This document shows positions 1 through 5,908 of a DNA stretch of 7,802 nt, in pieces. Origin of the DNA: an uncultured Eubacteriales bacterium. GTDB taxonomy: Bacteria > Bacillota > Clostridia > Oscillospirales > RGIG7773. The notes below the pieces were generated by a model. It saw only the letters and a program-made list of their open reading frames with translations. It made no database searches and was not told the origin of the DNA. Location: contig CAKTDK010000077.1 in NCBI GenBank assembly GCA_934541205.1, positions 1 to 7,802 on the forward strand, in the 5' to 3' direction. The position numbers and the translations under genes were made by a program. How positions within the stretch are numbered: the stretch's first letter is position 1; each line of letters opens with the position of its first letter.

Positions 1-308
1 CCTATTAAATACAGGCTTGCTGTTTCAAAAAGACTTTGTTCAATACTTTTATTATCCTGTTTATAAACAACAGAATAATCCGGCATACTTTCGCTTGTAA
101 GCTGAGGGACTTCCGTCTGATTATAAAATACATCACATACAGCACATAACGCTGTTTTTGTAATGTCGTCATCATATTTAATCCTTCCGAAAGTAATGTT
201 GTCTAAATACAGCTTTGATTTATATAATATTTTTTTAAATATAGTTTCATCGGGTATAGAATTACCCGAATAGCTATTTTTGTAATAAGAAAAAGTTATC
301 TCTTCCAT
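1..308 (-). CDS. Phage head-tail connector (gp6-like adaptor), 3' end cut by window edge
   Basis: The reading frame opens with ATG at 308-306 and stays open for 102 codons to the window edge, so the C-terminus is missing. A strong AAGGAG at 318-323 lies 9 nt upstream. The protein is mostly helical by appearance, with a 'SESMPDYSV' stretch near residues 72-80 followed by a helix ending in 'SLYLIG'. This matches the pattern I know from gp6/YqbG-type connectors of Bacillota siphophages ('SE..gdYSV' followed by 'YLG'). These proteins form a ring under the portal after packaging and join head to tail. Position after the capsid gene is the usual one. The family assignment is from recalled pattern and context; that it is a real, expressed gene is well supported. 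Confidence 0.8.
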   Translation of the reverse strand, partial: MEEITFSYYKNSYSGNSIPDETIFKKILYKSKLYLDNITFGRIKYDDDITKTALCAVCDVFYNQTEVPQLTSESMPDYSVVYKQDNKSIEQSLFETASLYLI

Positions 309-321
309 ACCCGATTACTCC

Positions 322-453
322 TTATTTATCAGAATGTTTTTCAGCTATATGCTTGTCAAGAGCTTCTTTTGAAGCATATTCTTTATCACAGTGAGGACAT
401 TTAAACTTTTCTTTAGGCTTTTCTTTAAAGATAAGTCCTATAGTTTTAGCCAT
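322..453 (-). CDS. 43-aa C2H2 zinc-finger mini-protein
   Basis: A short frame from ATG (453-451) to TAA (324-322) encodes 43 residues. AAGGAG at 462-467, 8 nt upstream, overlaps the stop codon of the capsid gene, and the gene's own stop overlaps the ribosome binding site of the connector, so it is translationally embedded in the operon. The protein has a lysine-rich N-terminus and then one complete C2H2 finger: C19-x2-C22-x12-H35-x4-H40, with aromatic F17 and Y26 and core L32 in the standard hydrophobic positions. A single finger could bind zinc and contact nucleic acid or protein. Small proteins of this kind are sometimes seen next to phage capsid genes, but I know of no assigned role; capsid decoration, DNA binding in the head, or assembly are possibilities only. 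The gene is real with high likelihood; its function is unknown. Confidence 0.85.
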   Translation of the reverse strand: MAKTIGLIFKEKPKEKFKCPHCDKEYASKEALDKHIAEKHSDK

Positions 454-465
454 GCTTATCACTCC

Positions 466-1362
466 TTACGCTTTATGATGCAAATAAATGCCTGCGACTT
501 TATTTTCATAAACATCAGCAAGACCATAAGCACGATACGGAAATTTATACGCGTCGGCGGTTTGGTTTTCTTCCGGAGTAATAACTTTATTTACAGTATG
601 TTTTGTATACTGTAAAATTGCCGGTTTATGAATTACCATAAAATTGATATCTTTTCCGGTAGATGATTTAACATAACCACCTGGTTTTTCATTTACACCT
701 TCAGAAGCACTTGTGTCAGTTATACCGTCATATAAATCAATAGCAGTATAAAATCTTGTCTGCGGAACAAGAGTAGTGGTGGAAAATCTTCCGAGAACTT
801 CTCTTGATTTTGTTGTGTCTAAATCCTGAACAAGACCATGAAGTGTAGGAGTAATGAATAAATGTCTGTCCTCCATAGGAACTTCATCTTCATCCATTTT
901 TGTAGTTGCTGCTCTAAGTGCAGAAATAACATCTGTTCCTGTAGAAAGTGTTGCTCCGGCCGTAATTTTAGAAATTCCTGTAATTCCTGCGTATGTTGCA
1001 AATCTAAAAGCGTCCAATTCAGGTACTACCTTTGTTCTGATAAATTCACTTGATAATTTACCAAATGCAACTCCAGCGGTTTCCTCGTTATCCATTGCGT
1101 CAATGGAAAAAGCACGTCCACGATCATAATTAAACTTTACTGTTTCATTAGTAAGAGTTACATCACCGTTTACATATCCGCCATTTCTTGAATAATCGGC
1201 TAAACCGTCCATTGAGATTTTAGGAATAACAATCTCATTTGCGTTTGCTCCCATCTGTACAAGGGTATTATCTCCGTCAAGTATAGATGTTTTTGCGTTT
1301 TGTTTATAAACCTCATCAAGCAAGTTTATATACTTTTTAAATAATGTAATTGAATTTGGCAT
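466..1362 (-). CDS. Major capsid protein (HK97-fold)
   Basis: This 298-aa protein forms the icosahedral shell of the head. It lacks obvious cysteine or membrane features and has the layout of small Bacillota phage coat proteins: an N-terminal arm with a long basic/acidic helix (residues 1-40), a beta-rich stretch typical of an E-loop (about 43-80), the charged segment D80-R81-G82-R83 leading to 'DAMDNEE' (88-94), a long helix containing 'PELDAFRF' (114-121), and a C-terminal segment ending in 'YENKVAGIYLHHKA'. I recognise the 'YDRGRxFxxDxMDNEE' pattern from clostridial phage capsid proteins that pair with GP20-type scaffolds. The start is fixed by AAAGGAGA at 1371-1378, 8 nt from the ATG. The gene lies 17 nt after the scaffold gene, the classical order. 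There is no fused protease or delta domain, so a separate scaffold is expected, and one is present. Confidence 0.9.
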   Translation of the reverse strand: MPNSITLFKKYINLLDEVYKQNAKTSILDGDNTLVQMGANANEIVIPKISMDGLADYSRNGGYVNGDVTLTNETVKFNYDRGRAFSIDAMDNEETAGVAFGKLSSEFIRTKVVPELDAFRFATYAGITGISKITAGATLSTGTDVISALRAATTKMDEDEVPMEDRHLFITPTLHGLVQDLDTTKSREVLGRFSTTTLVPQTRFYTAIDLYDGITDTSASEGVNEKPGGYVKSSTGKDINFMVIHKPAILQYTKHTVNKVITPEENQTADAYKFPYRAYGLADVYENKVAGIYLHHKA

Positions 1363-1379
1363 TTTTTATTTCTCCTTTA

Positions 1380-1958
1380 TTATTTATTAATGGGAAGTCC
1401 CATAACTTGTCTTGCTATATCATCTGATGATACAGCTGATTTTCCTCCACCTGAAGATGATACAAACTGCGGCTCTTTTTCATCTGATTCGAACATATAA
1501 TCATTTTCGGTCTTTAATTTTTCAATCTGTTCGGAAAGTCCGACTACTTCACCGTTATTGAATTTCAGTCCGTCCATATCCAATAAAGCCTTTACAGCTT
1601 TTACGTTTTTTGCTTTCGCATTTGTCAGCGCACTTTGCAAAGCATTGTCAAACATAAATTTTTCCATATCCTCTTTGGCTTTTCTTTCAGTTTCTTCAAG
1701 CTTTGTTTTGTATGTTTCCGCTTCTTTTTTAATACTGTCTATATCCATATCCTTAAAAGACTGTATTGTCTTATTCGCTTCAGATAACTGATTTTTAGCA
1801 GTATCAAGCTCAATTTTTAAAGCGTCATACTTTTCCTTTCCTACATACGCACCGCCTGCGAGATTGCCTATTTTTACATCCTTATTGTCTTTTAAGGCTT
1901 CCTGCAACTGTTCGTAAGTAAAGGATTTGTCTCCAAACAATTCTTTTAGAAATTCCAT
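1380..1958 (-). CDS. Scaffolding protein, phage minor structural GP20 family
   Basis: The 192-aa protein is rich in Lys and Glu. An N-terminal segment (1-40, with 'YEQLQEALKDN' and a Gly-rich 'GNLAGGAYVG') precedes a long predicted coiled coil (about 41-105). A conserved-looking segment follows with 'ALTNAKAKNVKAVKALLD' (110-127), then 'LSEQIEKLKTEN' (141-152) and 'YMFE', and the protein ends in a Ser/Gly-rich, probably flexible tail. This order is characteristic of the Phage_GP20 scaffold family (Pfam PF06810), which directs assembly of the coat protein and leaves the head before DNA packaging. AAAGGA at 1965-1970 lies 6 nt from the ATG. It is the first gene after the 166-bp non-coding gap, so it may depend on its own promoter or on read-through of the upstream hairpins. 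Confidence 0.9.
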   Translation of the reverse strand: MEFLKELFGDKSFTYEQLQEALKDNKDVKIGNLAGGAYVGKEKYDALKIELDTAKNQLSEANKTIQSFKDMDIDSIKKEAETYKTKLEETERKAKEDMEKFMFDNALQSALTNAKAKNVKAVKALLDMDGLKFNNGEVVGLSEQIEKLKTENDYMFESDEKEPQFVSSSGGGKSAVSSDDIARQVMGLPINK

Positions 1959-1983
1959 TTTCTATCCTTTCTATGCTGATTTT

Positions 1984-2034
1984 TTTAAACGACTGTTCAC
2001 TCAGTCAACTGCATTCCTTGTATTTAAACGTCTG
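1984..2034. repeat. Imperfect 12-nt direct repeat TTTAAACGWCTG
   Basis: TTTAAACGACTG at 1984-1995 recurs as TTTAAACGTCTG at 2023-2034, one mismatch, with start points 39 bp apart. The first copy overlaps a perfect small hairpin GACTG-(6)-CAGTC at 1991-2006. In AT-rich DNA a chance match is possible, but the copies include a GC-containing core and lie in the leader of the scaffold gene, so they could be protein-binding sites. Confidence 0.35.
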
Positions 2035-2056
2035 CAAGGTCGACGAATTATTACAT

Positions 2057-2085
2057 AAAAAATAAGCCTTTTTACGCCTTGCTTA
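2057..2085 (-). terminator. Weak intrinsic terminator-like hairpin with T6 tail
   Basis: On the minus strand TAAGC (2085-2081) pairs with GCTTA (2067-2063) over a 13-nt loop and is followed at once by six T (2062-2057). The 5-bp stem is weak on its own, but it lies a few bases after a much stronger hairpin, so the two may act as a tandem terminator. Confidence 0.4.
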
Positions 2086-2090
2086 GGGCA

Positions 2091-2126
2091 TAATAAAAGC
2101 ACTATGCAATTTGCGCATAATGCTTT
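2091..2126 (-). terminator. Intrinsic terminator-like hairpin after the YjcQ-family gene
   Basis: On the minus strand the 12-nt arms AAAGCATTATGC (2126-2115) and GCATAGTGCTTT (2107-2096) pair fully, with one G-U, around a 7-nt loop. The arms are followed by TATTA rather than a long T run; counted with the end of the stem the tail reads TTTTATTA. The stem begins inside the TAA stop codon of the YjcQ-family gene. Stem quality is good, but the tail is modest. Confidence 0.6.
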
Positions 2127-2445
2127 AAATAAACGGGGTAATATCTTTTATTCCTTTTGCTAATTGATAAGCTTTTTTCATAAATGTGTTTTCAGACAAA
2201 TACTCAAGACCTTTAAGAGTTATTCGTATACCGTTATCGTAAATTTCAGTATTTCCCATAATGTCTTTCTCTATCATAATTCCTTTTATTAATCCCATAT
2301 CCGTCATCATTTCAATGTATCGGCTCCACCGTTCTTTTGTTATGTTTAATTTTTCATGGTTTATCTGTTTTATATCAAATTCAGAATAATCCATTGCTTT
2401 TTCAAGAGCTTTTAGAATTTTATATATACAAGTAAAATTATCCAT
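2125..2445 (-). CDS. YjcQ-family small protein (probable winged helix)
   Basis: This 106-aa protein matches the YjcQ family (Pfam PF09639) as I know it: an N-terminal helix 'YKILKALEKAMD', a helix-turn-helix-like middle with 'LNITKERWSRYIEMMTDMGLIKG' split around residues 33-55, and the signature 'ITLKGLEYLSEN' (75-86) before a basic helix 'FMKKAYQLAKG'. The fold suggests a winged helix, so DNA or protein binding is likely. YjcQ proteins are common in Bacillota prophages, often near head or packaging genes, but a biochemical role is not established to my knowledge. The start is set by AAAGGAG at 2451-2457, 5 nt from the ATG. Hairpins lie directly before (2461-2495) and after (2091-2126) the gene, which sets it apart from the tightly packed structural genes. 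Confidence 0.75.
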   Translation of the reverse strand: MDNFTCIYKILKALEKAMDYSEFDIKQINHEKLNITKERWSRYIEMMTDMGLIKGIMIEKDIMGNTEIYDNGIRITLKGLEYLSENTFMKKAYQLAKGIKDITPFI

Positions 2446-2460
2446 TATTACTCCTTTCTA

Positions 2461-2495
2461 TAAAAATACCACTTACCTCAAATAAGATAAGTGGT
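2461..2495 (-). terminator. Intrinsic terminator behind the DUF4926-like gene
   Basis: On the minus strand ACCACTTA (2495-2488) pairs perfectly with TAAGTGGT (2475-2468) over a 12-nt loop, and the tail ATTTTTA follows (2467-2461). The stem starts in the TAA stop of the upstream gene (2497-2495), and the tail ends only 4 nt before the ribosome binding site of the YjcQ-family gene. It has all parts of a rho-independent terminator; partial read-through must be assumed if the downstream head genes use the same transcript. Confidence 0.7.
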
Positions 2496-2677
2496 TAAGA
2501 TTTATACGGATATATTATTTTTTCTATTTCCTCCATTTTTACTATCGGTGTATTCATCTCATCCTTACTGTCATCCGTTATATCAATCACAAACGCTTCA
2601 CCATCACCAAATATTTCAACAACAGTTCCTACTCTTCCATCTTTCAGAAGGACAACATCAAGCATATCTATTTTCAT
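2495..2677 (-). CDS. 60-aa DUF4926-like small protein, possible immunity or moron gene
   Basis: AAGGAG at 2685-2690 sits 7 nt before the ATG. The short acidic protein reads 'MLDVVLLKDGRVGTVVEIF' (5-23) followed by 'FVIDITDD' (29-36) and a C-terminal 'MEEIEKIIYPY'. The 'DVV.LKDGR.GTVVEI' pattern resembles the DUF4926 family, small beta-barrel proteins often found beside polymorphic toxins and in mobile elements; this assignment is by remembered pattern. The position, second gene after a capsid protein with a toxin-like tail, fits an immunity or auxiliary immunity protein, but no direct evidence links it to the tail domain. A terminator follows immediately. Confidence 0.7.
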   Translation of the reverse strand: MKIDMLDVVLLKDGRVGTVVEIFGDGEAFVIDITDDSKDEMNTPIVKMEEIEKIIYPYKS

Positions 2678-2716
2678 TTTTTCTCTCCTTTACAATAGCG
2701 TTTATAAATCGTATAT

Positions 2717-2932
2717 TTAATTAAAAATATCTTCTACAATATCTTTAAATGGTTTATTATCAATTTCCCAGTTATTTAATAAATCATCAATATTATCAAA
2801 AGTACATTCGTTACCTTTTTCATCCCAAGTACAAAATTGTTCATCAGGACAGCATATAGAATATTGAATACCGTTATATTCAAAAATCGGTTCATTCATC
2901 ATAATATACAATTTAATATCTTCAGTATTCAA
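2717..2932 (-). CDS. Acidic 71-aa protein, candidate immunity protein for the capsid-borne toxin domain
   Basis: The frame starts with TTG (2932-2930), 2 nt after the stop of the minor capsid gene. I prefer this to the later in-frame ATGs because AGAGGTG at 2940-2946 is correctly placed for it. The 71-aa product has 17 acidic against 4 Lys/Arg residues, four Cys (27, 28, 34, 43), a beta-type N-terminal half ('IFEYNGIQYSICC') and a helical 'IDDLLNNWEIDNKPFKDIVEDI' region split around 48-69. It has no signal peptide or membrane segment, so it would be cytoplasmic. I recognise no named family. Small size, high acidity, coupling to the toxin-like domain and shared very low GC (about 23% over 2701-2940 by hand count) are typical of cognate immunity proteins. 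That role is inference. Confidence 0.7.
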   Translation of the reverse strand: MNTEDIKLYIMMNEPIFEYNGIQYSICCPDEQFCTWDEKGNECTFDNIDDLLNNWEIDNKPFKDIVEDIFN

Positions 2933-2934
2933 TC

Positions 2935-4518
2935 TTATTCACCTCTTTCAAGTATATCTTTATGCTCAAGTTTCTCCTCATCTGTCAGCTCTCTTTGTTT
3001 TCTTTCTATCAATTTGCTATTATCATCCCATGCATATTCATGAACGTGAAAATGCTCATCTTTATTTTTTCCAAAAATATGCTTATCATTTCTATTATGG
3101 CCACTTGAATGTATCTGTTTTATCAACATCGAATTTTCATCATAAATACTTCGGTCTATTTGTTCAAAACCATTTTTATAAATCGTTTTAGTTTCTACAA
3201 CAGCATTAGGACGATATTTTTTCAAAATTGATGTTTTGCCTTTATCTTTCCAATCATCTGTTACTTTAATTGTACCATCTTTATTATAATGATATTTATT
3301 ATATTTTTCAACTATTTTAGATGACTTTGAAGAGATTTTCTTTCCCCATCCTGCCGCTTGTGTTCTCTCATACTGTGTTTTAAGCCCTGCCTTACTGCTG
3401 AAATCTTCATAATAATTCTTCAATCTTCTAAGTCTTATACTGCTTGATGTCATTTCATCTTCAAGACCTGAAGATTCATATCCCACTATCTTTAATTTTT
3501 CATTTCTCATAGCAGTTTCAAGCTTTCTCTGCATTTGAGTAGCTTCATAAGCTGTATAAGTCTTTCCTTCATATTCAAAAGGAGCAGGATCTATATTTTC
3601 AAGTTCCTCATCTGTATATGTACGTTCTGAAACGCCTTCTATAAAAGGGAAAAAATCATGTCGACAATTCCAGCCTTTCAATCCTTCCCCTGTTCCATAT
3701 CCCGTTACTTTAACAAGTGAAGGATATTTTTTGTTTTTACCGCTTAAGCTATATACTTTACCCTGCCATAATTTATGGTTTTCCGGTCCTATTCCCTTAT
3801 CTCTTGCTCCTTGATGCGCTGAAACTTCGACAAGGTCTGTATTAAATTCTTTCATGACCTGTTTTGTCATTTCACCGCTTAACTGTGATATACCGGTAAG
3901 TACTGCCCGCCTTACAGCAGTTTCAATTTTACTGCTGTATCCGCTTTCATAGTCTACTGTTCTAAGTCCGCTTTTTGCAAGTTTATTTACCGCTTGTTTA
4001 ATTGCTGTATTATAATCGGCTACTCCGCTTTGTATCTGCATTTGCGCAAAATTTAAAGTATCCTGATAAAATTGCGCTATCGGTTTAAATACTGTTTTAC
4101 CGCCTATATTTTCGGCAAATCCCAAGCTTTGAGTAAAATTCCATAAATCATTTTTCGTCTGTTCTTTTAAAGCATTTGCAAGCATAAACATTTGATTTGT
4201 TTTATCCGGCACATAAGGAAATAAATCCGCTTTTTCTTTTATATTGTCATTAAATTCGTTGTTTCTTTTTATTGCTTCATCATACAATTTATCAAGTTCT
4301 TTATCAGAAATCTTTTGAACTTCCTTTATCTTTTTTTCTATATCGGTTAAATCCAAATTCATACTTTGCAAAGCCCTTATTTGATGTAATGCTGTTTCTG
4401 TAATAGCTTCGCTTTTTGCTATTCTTCTTGCAATGTCGGAAATTGTATATTCTTCAAGTTCATTGTAATATTTAGTAATGTTTAAATGCAGAGTATTTAA
4501 TTCTTCCGGTGTAAGCAT
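2935..4518 (-). CDS. Minor capsid protein (Phage_min_cap2/MuF type) with C-terminal toxin-like domain
   Basis: The 527-aa protein has two parts. Residues 1-345 carry the minor capsid protein 2 pattern: helical N-terminus, 'VRRAVLTGISQLSGEM' (202-217), 'VEVSAHQGARDKG' (230-242), 'GWNCRHDFFPFIEG' (282-295) and the closing 'YTAYEATQMQRKLE' (321-334). This family works at the portal vertex as MuF/gp7-like proteins do. Residues about 425-527 are not needed for that fold and contain a histidine-rich core: G473-H474-N475, H480, then H489-x-H491-x-H493 and W497. This resembles the 'GHxxxxH...HxHxW' ends I know from other Bacillota minor head proteins and suggests a metal-binding or nuclease-type toxin domain; the activity is unproven. 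GC over 2941-3300 is about 28% against about 36% over 3361-3720 (hand count). ATG with AGGTGA 6 nt upstream; that site overlaps the portal TAG stop. Confidence 0.88.
   Translation of the reverse strand: MLTPEELNTLHLNITKYYNELEEYTISDIARRIAKSEAITETALHQIRALQSMNLDLTDIEKKIKEVQKISDKELDKLYDEAIKRNNEFNDNIKEKADLFPYVPDKTNQMFMLANALKEQTKNDLWNFTQSLGFAENIGGKTVFKPIAQFYQDTLNFAQMQIQSGVADYNTAIKQAVNKLAKSGLRTVDYESGYSSKIETAVRRAVLTGISQLSGEMTKQVMKEFNTDLVEVSAHQGARDKGIGPENHKLWQGKVYSLSGKNKKYPSLVKVTGYGTGEGLKGWNCRHDFFPFIEGVSERTYTDEELENIDPAPFEYEGKTYTAYEATQMQRKLETAMRNEKLKIVGYESSGLEDEMTSSSIRLRRLKNYYEDFSSKAGLKTQYERTQAAGWGKKISSKSSKIVEKYNKYHYNKDGTIKVTDDWKDKGKTSILKKYRPNAVVETKTIYKNGFEQIDRSIYDENSMLIKQIHSSGHNRNDKHIFGKNKDEHFHVHEYAWDDNSKLIERKQRELTDEEKLEHKDILERGE
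2940..2946 (-). promoter_or_regulatory. RBS selecting the TTG start of the immunity candidate
   Basis: AGAGGTG lies within the last codons of the minor capsid gene, 7 nt from TTG at 2932-2930. The first later in-frame ATG is 30 nt downstream and has no comparable site, so TTG is the preferred start and the two genes are probably translationally coupled. Confidence 0.6.
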
Positions 4519-4528
4519 AACTTATCAC

Positions 4529-5908
4529 CTACTCCGTTAACGCTGTCATTTGAGGAAGATTTTTTCTTGCTGTTTCTTCATCTTCTGAAAAATACCACAT
4601 TCTGAATTTTTCAGGTGTTTCAATTCCCTGTGATAACATCTGCATACGCCTTGAAAATTCTGTATTTGTATCTTCAAATATACTGTCTCCGTATTCTATT
4701 ATTGTTTCATAACTTCCCTTGGGAGCAAGCTTATATAATGTTGCATATACATCCATTGCATATATCAAATCTTCAAGTGCAAATTTTCCGCTTTCCTGAA
4801 TTGACCTTACGGTGTAATATGTTGCCCTGTCCTCTGATATGACCTGTGTAGCTGTTACTGCTCCTGTTTTAACATCAATACTGTATGTACCTGATGATAC
4901 TCCTGTTTGTATTTCATAGATTCTTAAAAGCTGATTTAACCCATTCTGATATTCATTTTCCCTTATTGCCGGGGAATAATCTTCAAAGAATTTTTTTGTT
5001 TCATCACCCGATAATTTTAAAGCCACATATAAATCTTTATCCGGTAATTTAGGTTTGCCGTTATCGTCTCTTTCAAATGCCAGTTCATCAATATACACTT
5101 TTCGTTTTCCTGAATGAAACTCATAACAGTAATCACTGTACATTTTGTCTATTTCTTCTATTGTGTTTACTGCATCGGCAAATATAGAAACAGGCAAAGG
5201 ATTATTTATATCTATACTATTTGCAAAAGGTGTCCGAAAACAAGAAAATAAAGGTTTTTGCACATTTTCAATTATAGTTTCAGGCTGTAAATCACTCCAT
5301 TTTTCTATACTTGTAAGCTGTATTTCATTGCCTATAGACCCGTTTATTATTTTATACGCTTTATTTGTAACTTTATAAGTTTTATTTTTAAACTCATGAA
5401 TTTCAAGCCTTACATATGTATTTGTATCGTCTTTATATGTTTCAGTAAATATACCGGATGTTGCTCTCCCTGTTATATCTATAGATGTGGGATAAAAATT
5501 GTTTGCTGTAACAAATTCAACCGCTATTTCGTTATCATTTACAAAAGGCTTTAATATTATCTGTCCTCCCACTAATGCAAACTGTGTTTTCTCATTTATC
5601 CGAGGAAGTACATATTTTTTCATCTGCTCATTTAAAAAATCTGCTCTTTCTGAACCTGTTATATTTATTTCAAGTTCGGCATTAATAAGCTTTGAAAGAT
5701 AAGCTGTAGAAAAGTTCACTAATTTTATAGATTTTGTTTTATTACTTAACCAATCAGCATTTCCTTCAAATATCTGAAACCATTCTTTTATTGCATTATA
5801 CATATCATCTGATATTAATATCTGATTGTTATATACTCTCTTAAATGTATCTTTGTTAAACATTATTTCTTTCACCTTCTTTACAAAAGATTTTATTTTT
5901 TCAAACAT
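4529..5908 (-). CDS. Portal protein, SPP1 gp6 / A118-like family
   Basis: The portal is the dodecameric ring at one head vertex through which the terminase pumps DNA. The 459-aa product is of usual length for A118/SPP1-gp6-like portals. Supporting features are an amphipathic N-terminus, 'FRTPFANSIDINNPLPVS' (about 224-241) followed by a long helix 'IFADAVNTIEEIDKMYSDY', and the late segment 'YEIQTGVSSGTYS' with 'TATQV' (about 331-356), typical for the family. The frame also has an upstream GTG at 5920, but GAGGTG (5918-5923) would overlap it; that site is correctly placed (9 nt) for the ATG at 5908-5906, so I use the ATG. Terminase stop and portal start share one base (TAATG), implying translational coupling. 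Its TAG stop overlaps the next ribosome binding site. Confidence 0.9.
   Translation of the reverse strand: MFEKIKSFVKKVKEIMFNKDTFKRVYNNQILISDDMYNAIKEWFQIFEGNADWLSNKTKSIKLVNFSTAYLSKLINAELEINITGSERADFLNEQMKKYVLPRINEKTQFALVGGQIILKPFVNDNEIAVEFVTANNFYPTSIDITGRATSGIFTETYKDDTNTYVRLEIHEFKNKTYKVTNKAYKIINGSIGNEIQLTSIEKWSDLQPETIIENVQKPLFSCFRTPFANSIDINNPLPVSIFADAVNTIEEIDKMYSDYCYEFHSGKRKVYIDELAFERDDNGKPKLPDKDLYVALKLSGDETKKFFEDYSPAIRENEYQNGLNQLLRIYEIQTGVSSGTYSIDVKTGAVTATQVISEDRATYYTVRSIQESGKFALEDLIYAMDVYATLYKLAPKGSYETIIEYGDSIFEDTNTEFSRRMQMLSQGIETPEKFRMWYFSEDEETARKNLPQMTALTE

Larger units (their letters stand above)
1959..2124 (-). other. Non-coding gap between YjcQ-family gene and scaffold gene
   Basis: This is the only intergenic gap above 60 bp inside the head module. 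On the transcribed strand it carries, in order, a strong hairpin starting at the YjcQ stop codon, a second short hairpin with a T6 tract, a near-repeat TTTAAACGWCTG on the opposite strand, and a small perfect inverted repeat (GACTG/CAGTC). I find no plausible open frame. A weak promoter-like pair is TTGACT (2008-2003), 18 bp, then AAAAAT (1984-1979), whose -10 is poor. The gap most likely holds a transcription stop plus leader sequence for the scaffold-capsid genes. Confidence 0.6.

Noticed and set aside
391..615. Plus-strand 74-codon frame near the capsid gene end
   Set aside because: It lies opposite the zinc-finger and capsid genes, has an unnatural Phe-rich composition and no place in the minus-strand operon; an antisense shadow.
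854..1129. Plus-strand frames opposite the major capsid gene, and a minus-strand 60-codon frame at 819-1001
   Set aside because: All overlap a clearly coding capsid gene in other frames and show biased low-complexity composition expected of shadows.
1558..1791. Plus-strand 77-codon frame resembling a membrane protein
   Set aside because: Ser/Phe-rich hydrophobic translation is the antisense image of the Lys/Glu-rich scaffold coiled coil.
2691..2716. Palindromic TTTATAAA between the immunity candidate and the DUF4926-like gene as an operator
   Set aside because: Eight AT-only bases in very AT-rich DNA are expected by chance, and no flanking symmetry of note supports a site.
2491..3043. Plus-strand frames at 2491-2724 and 2837-3043 as possible antitoxins
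   Set aside because: Both are antisense to small genes with good ribosome binding sites on the minus strand and have shadow-like composition.
2935..3340. C-terminal part of the minor capsid gene as a separate gene or frameshifted pseudogene
   Set aside because: The frame is continuous from the capsid domain into the tail with no stop, and no RBS-backed internal start was seen at the boundary.
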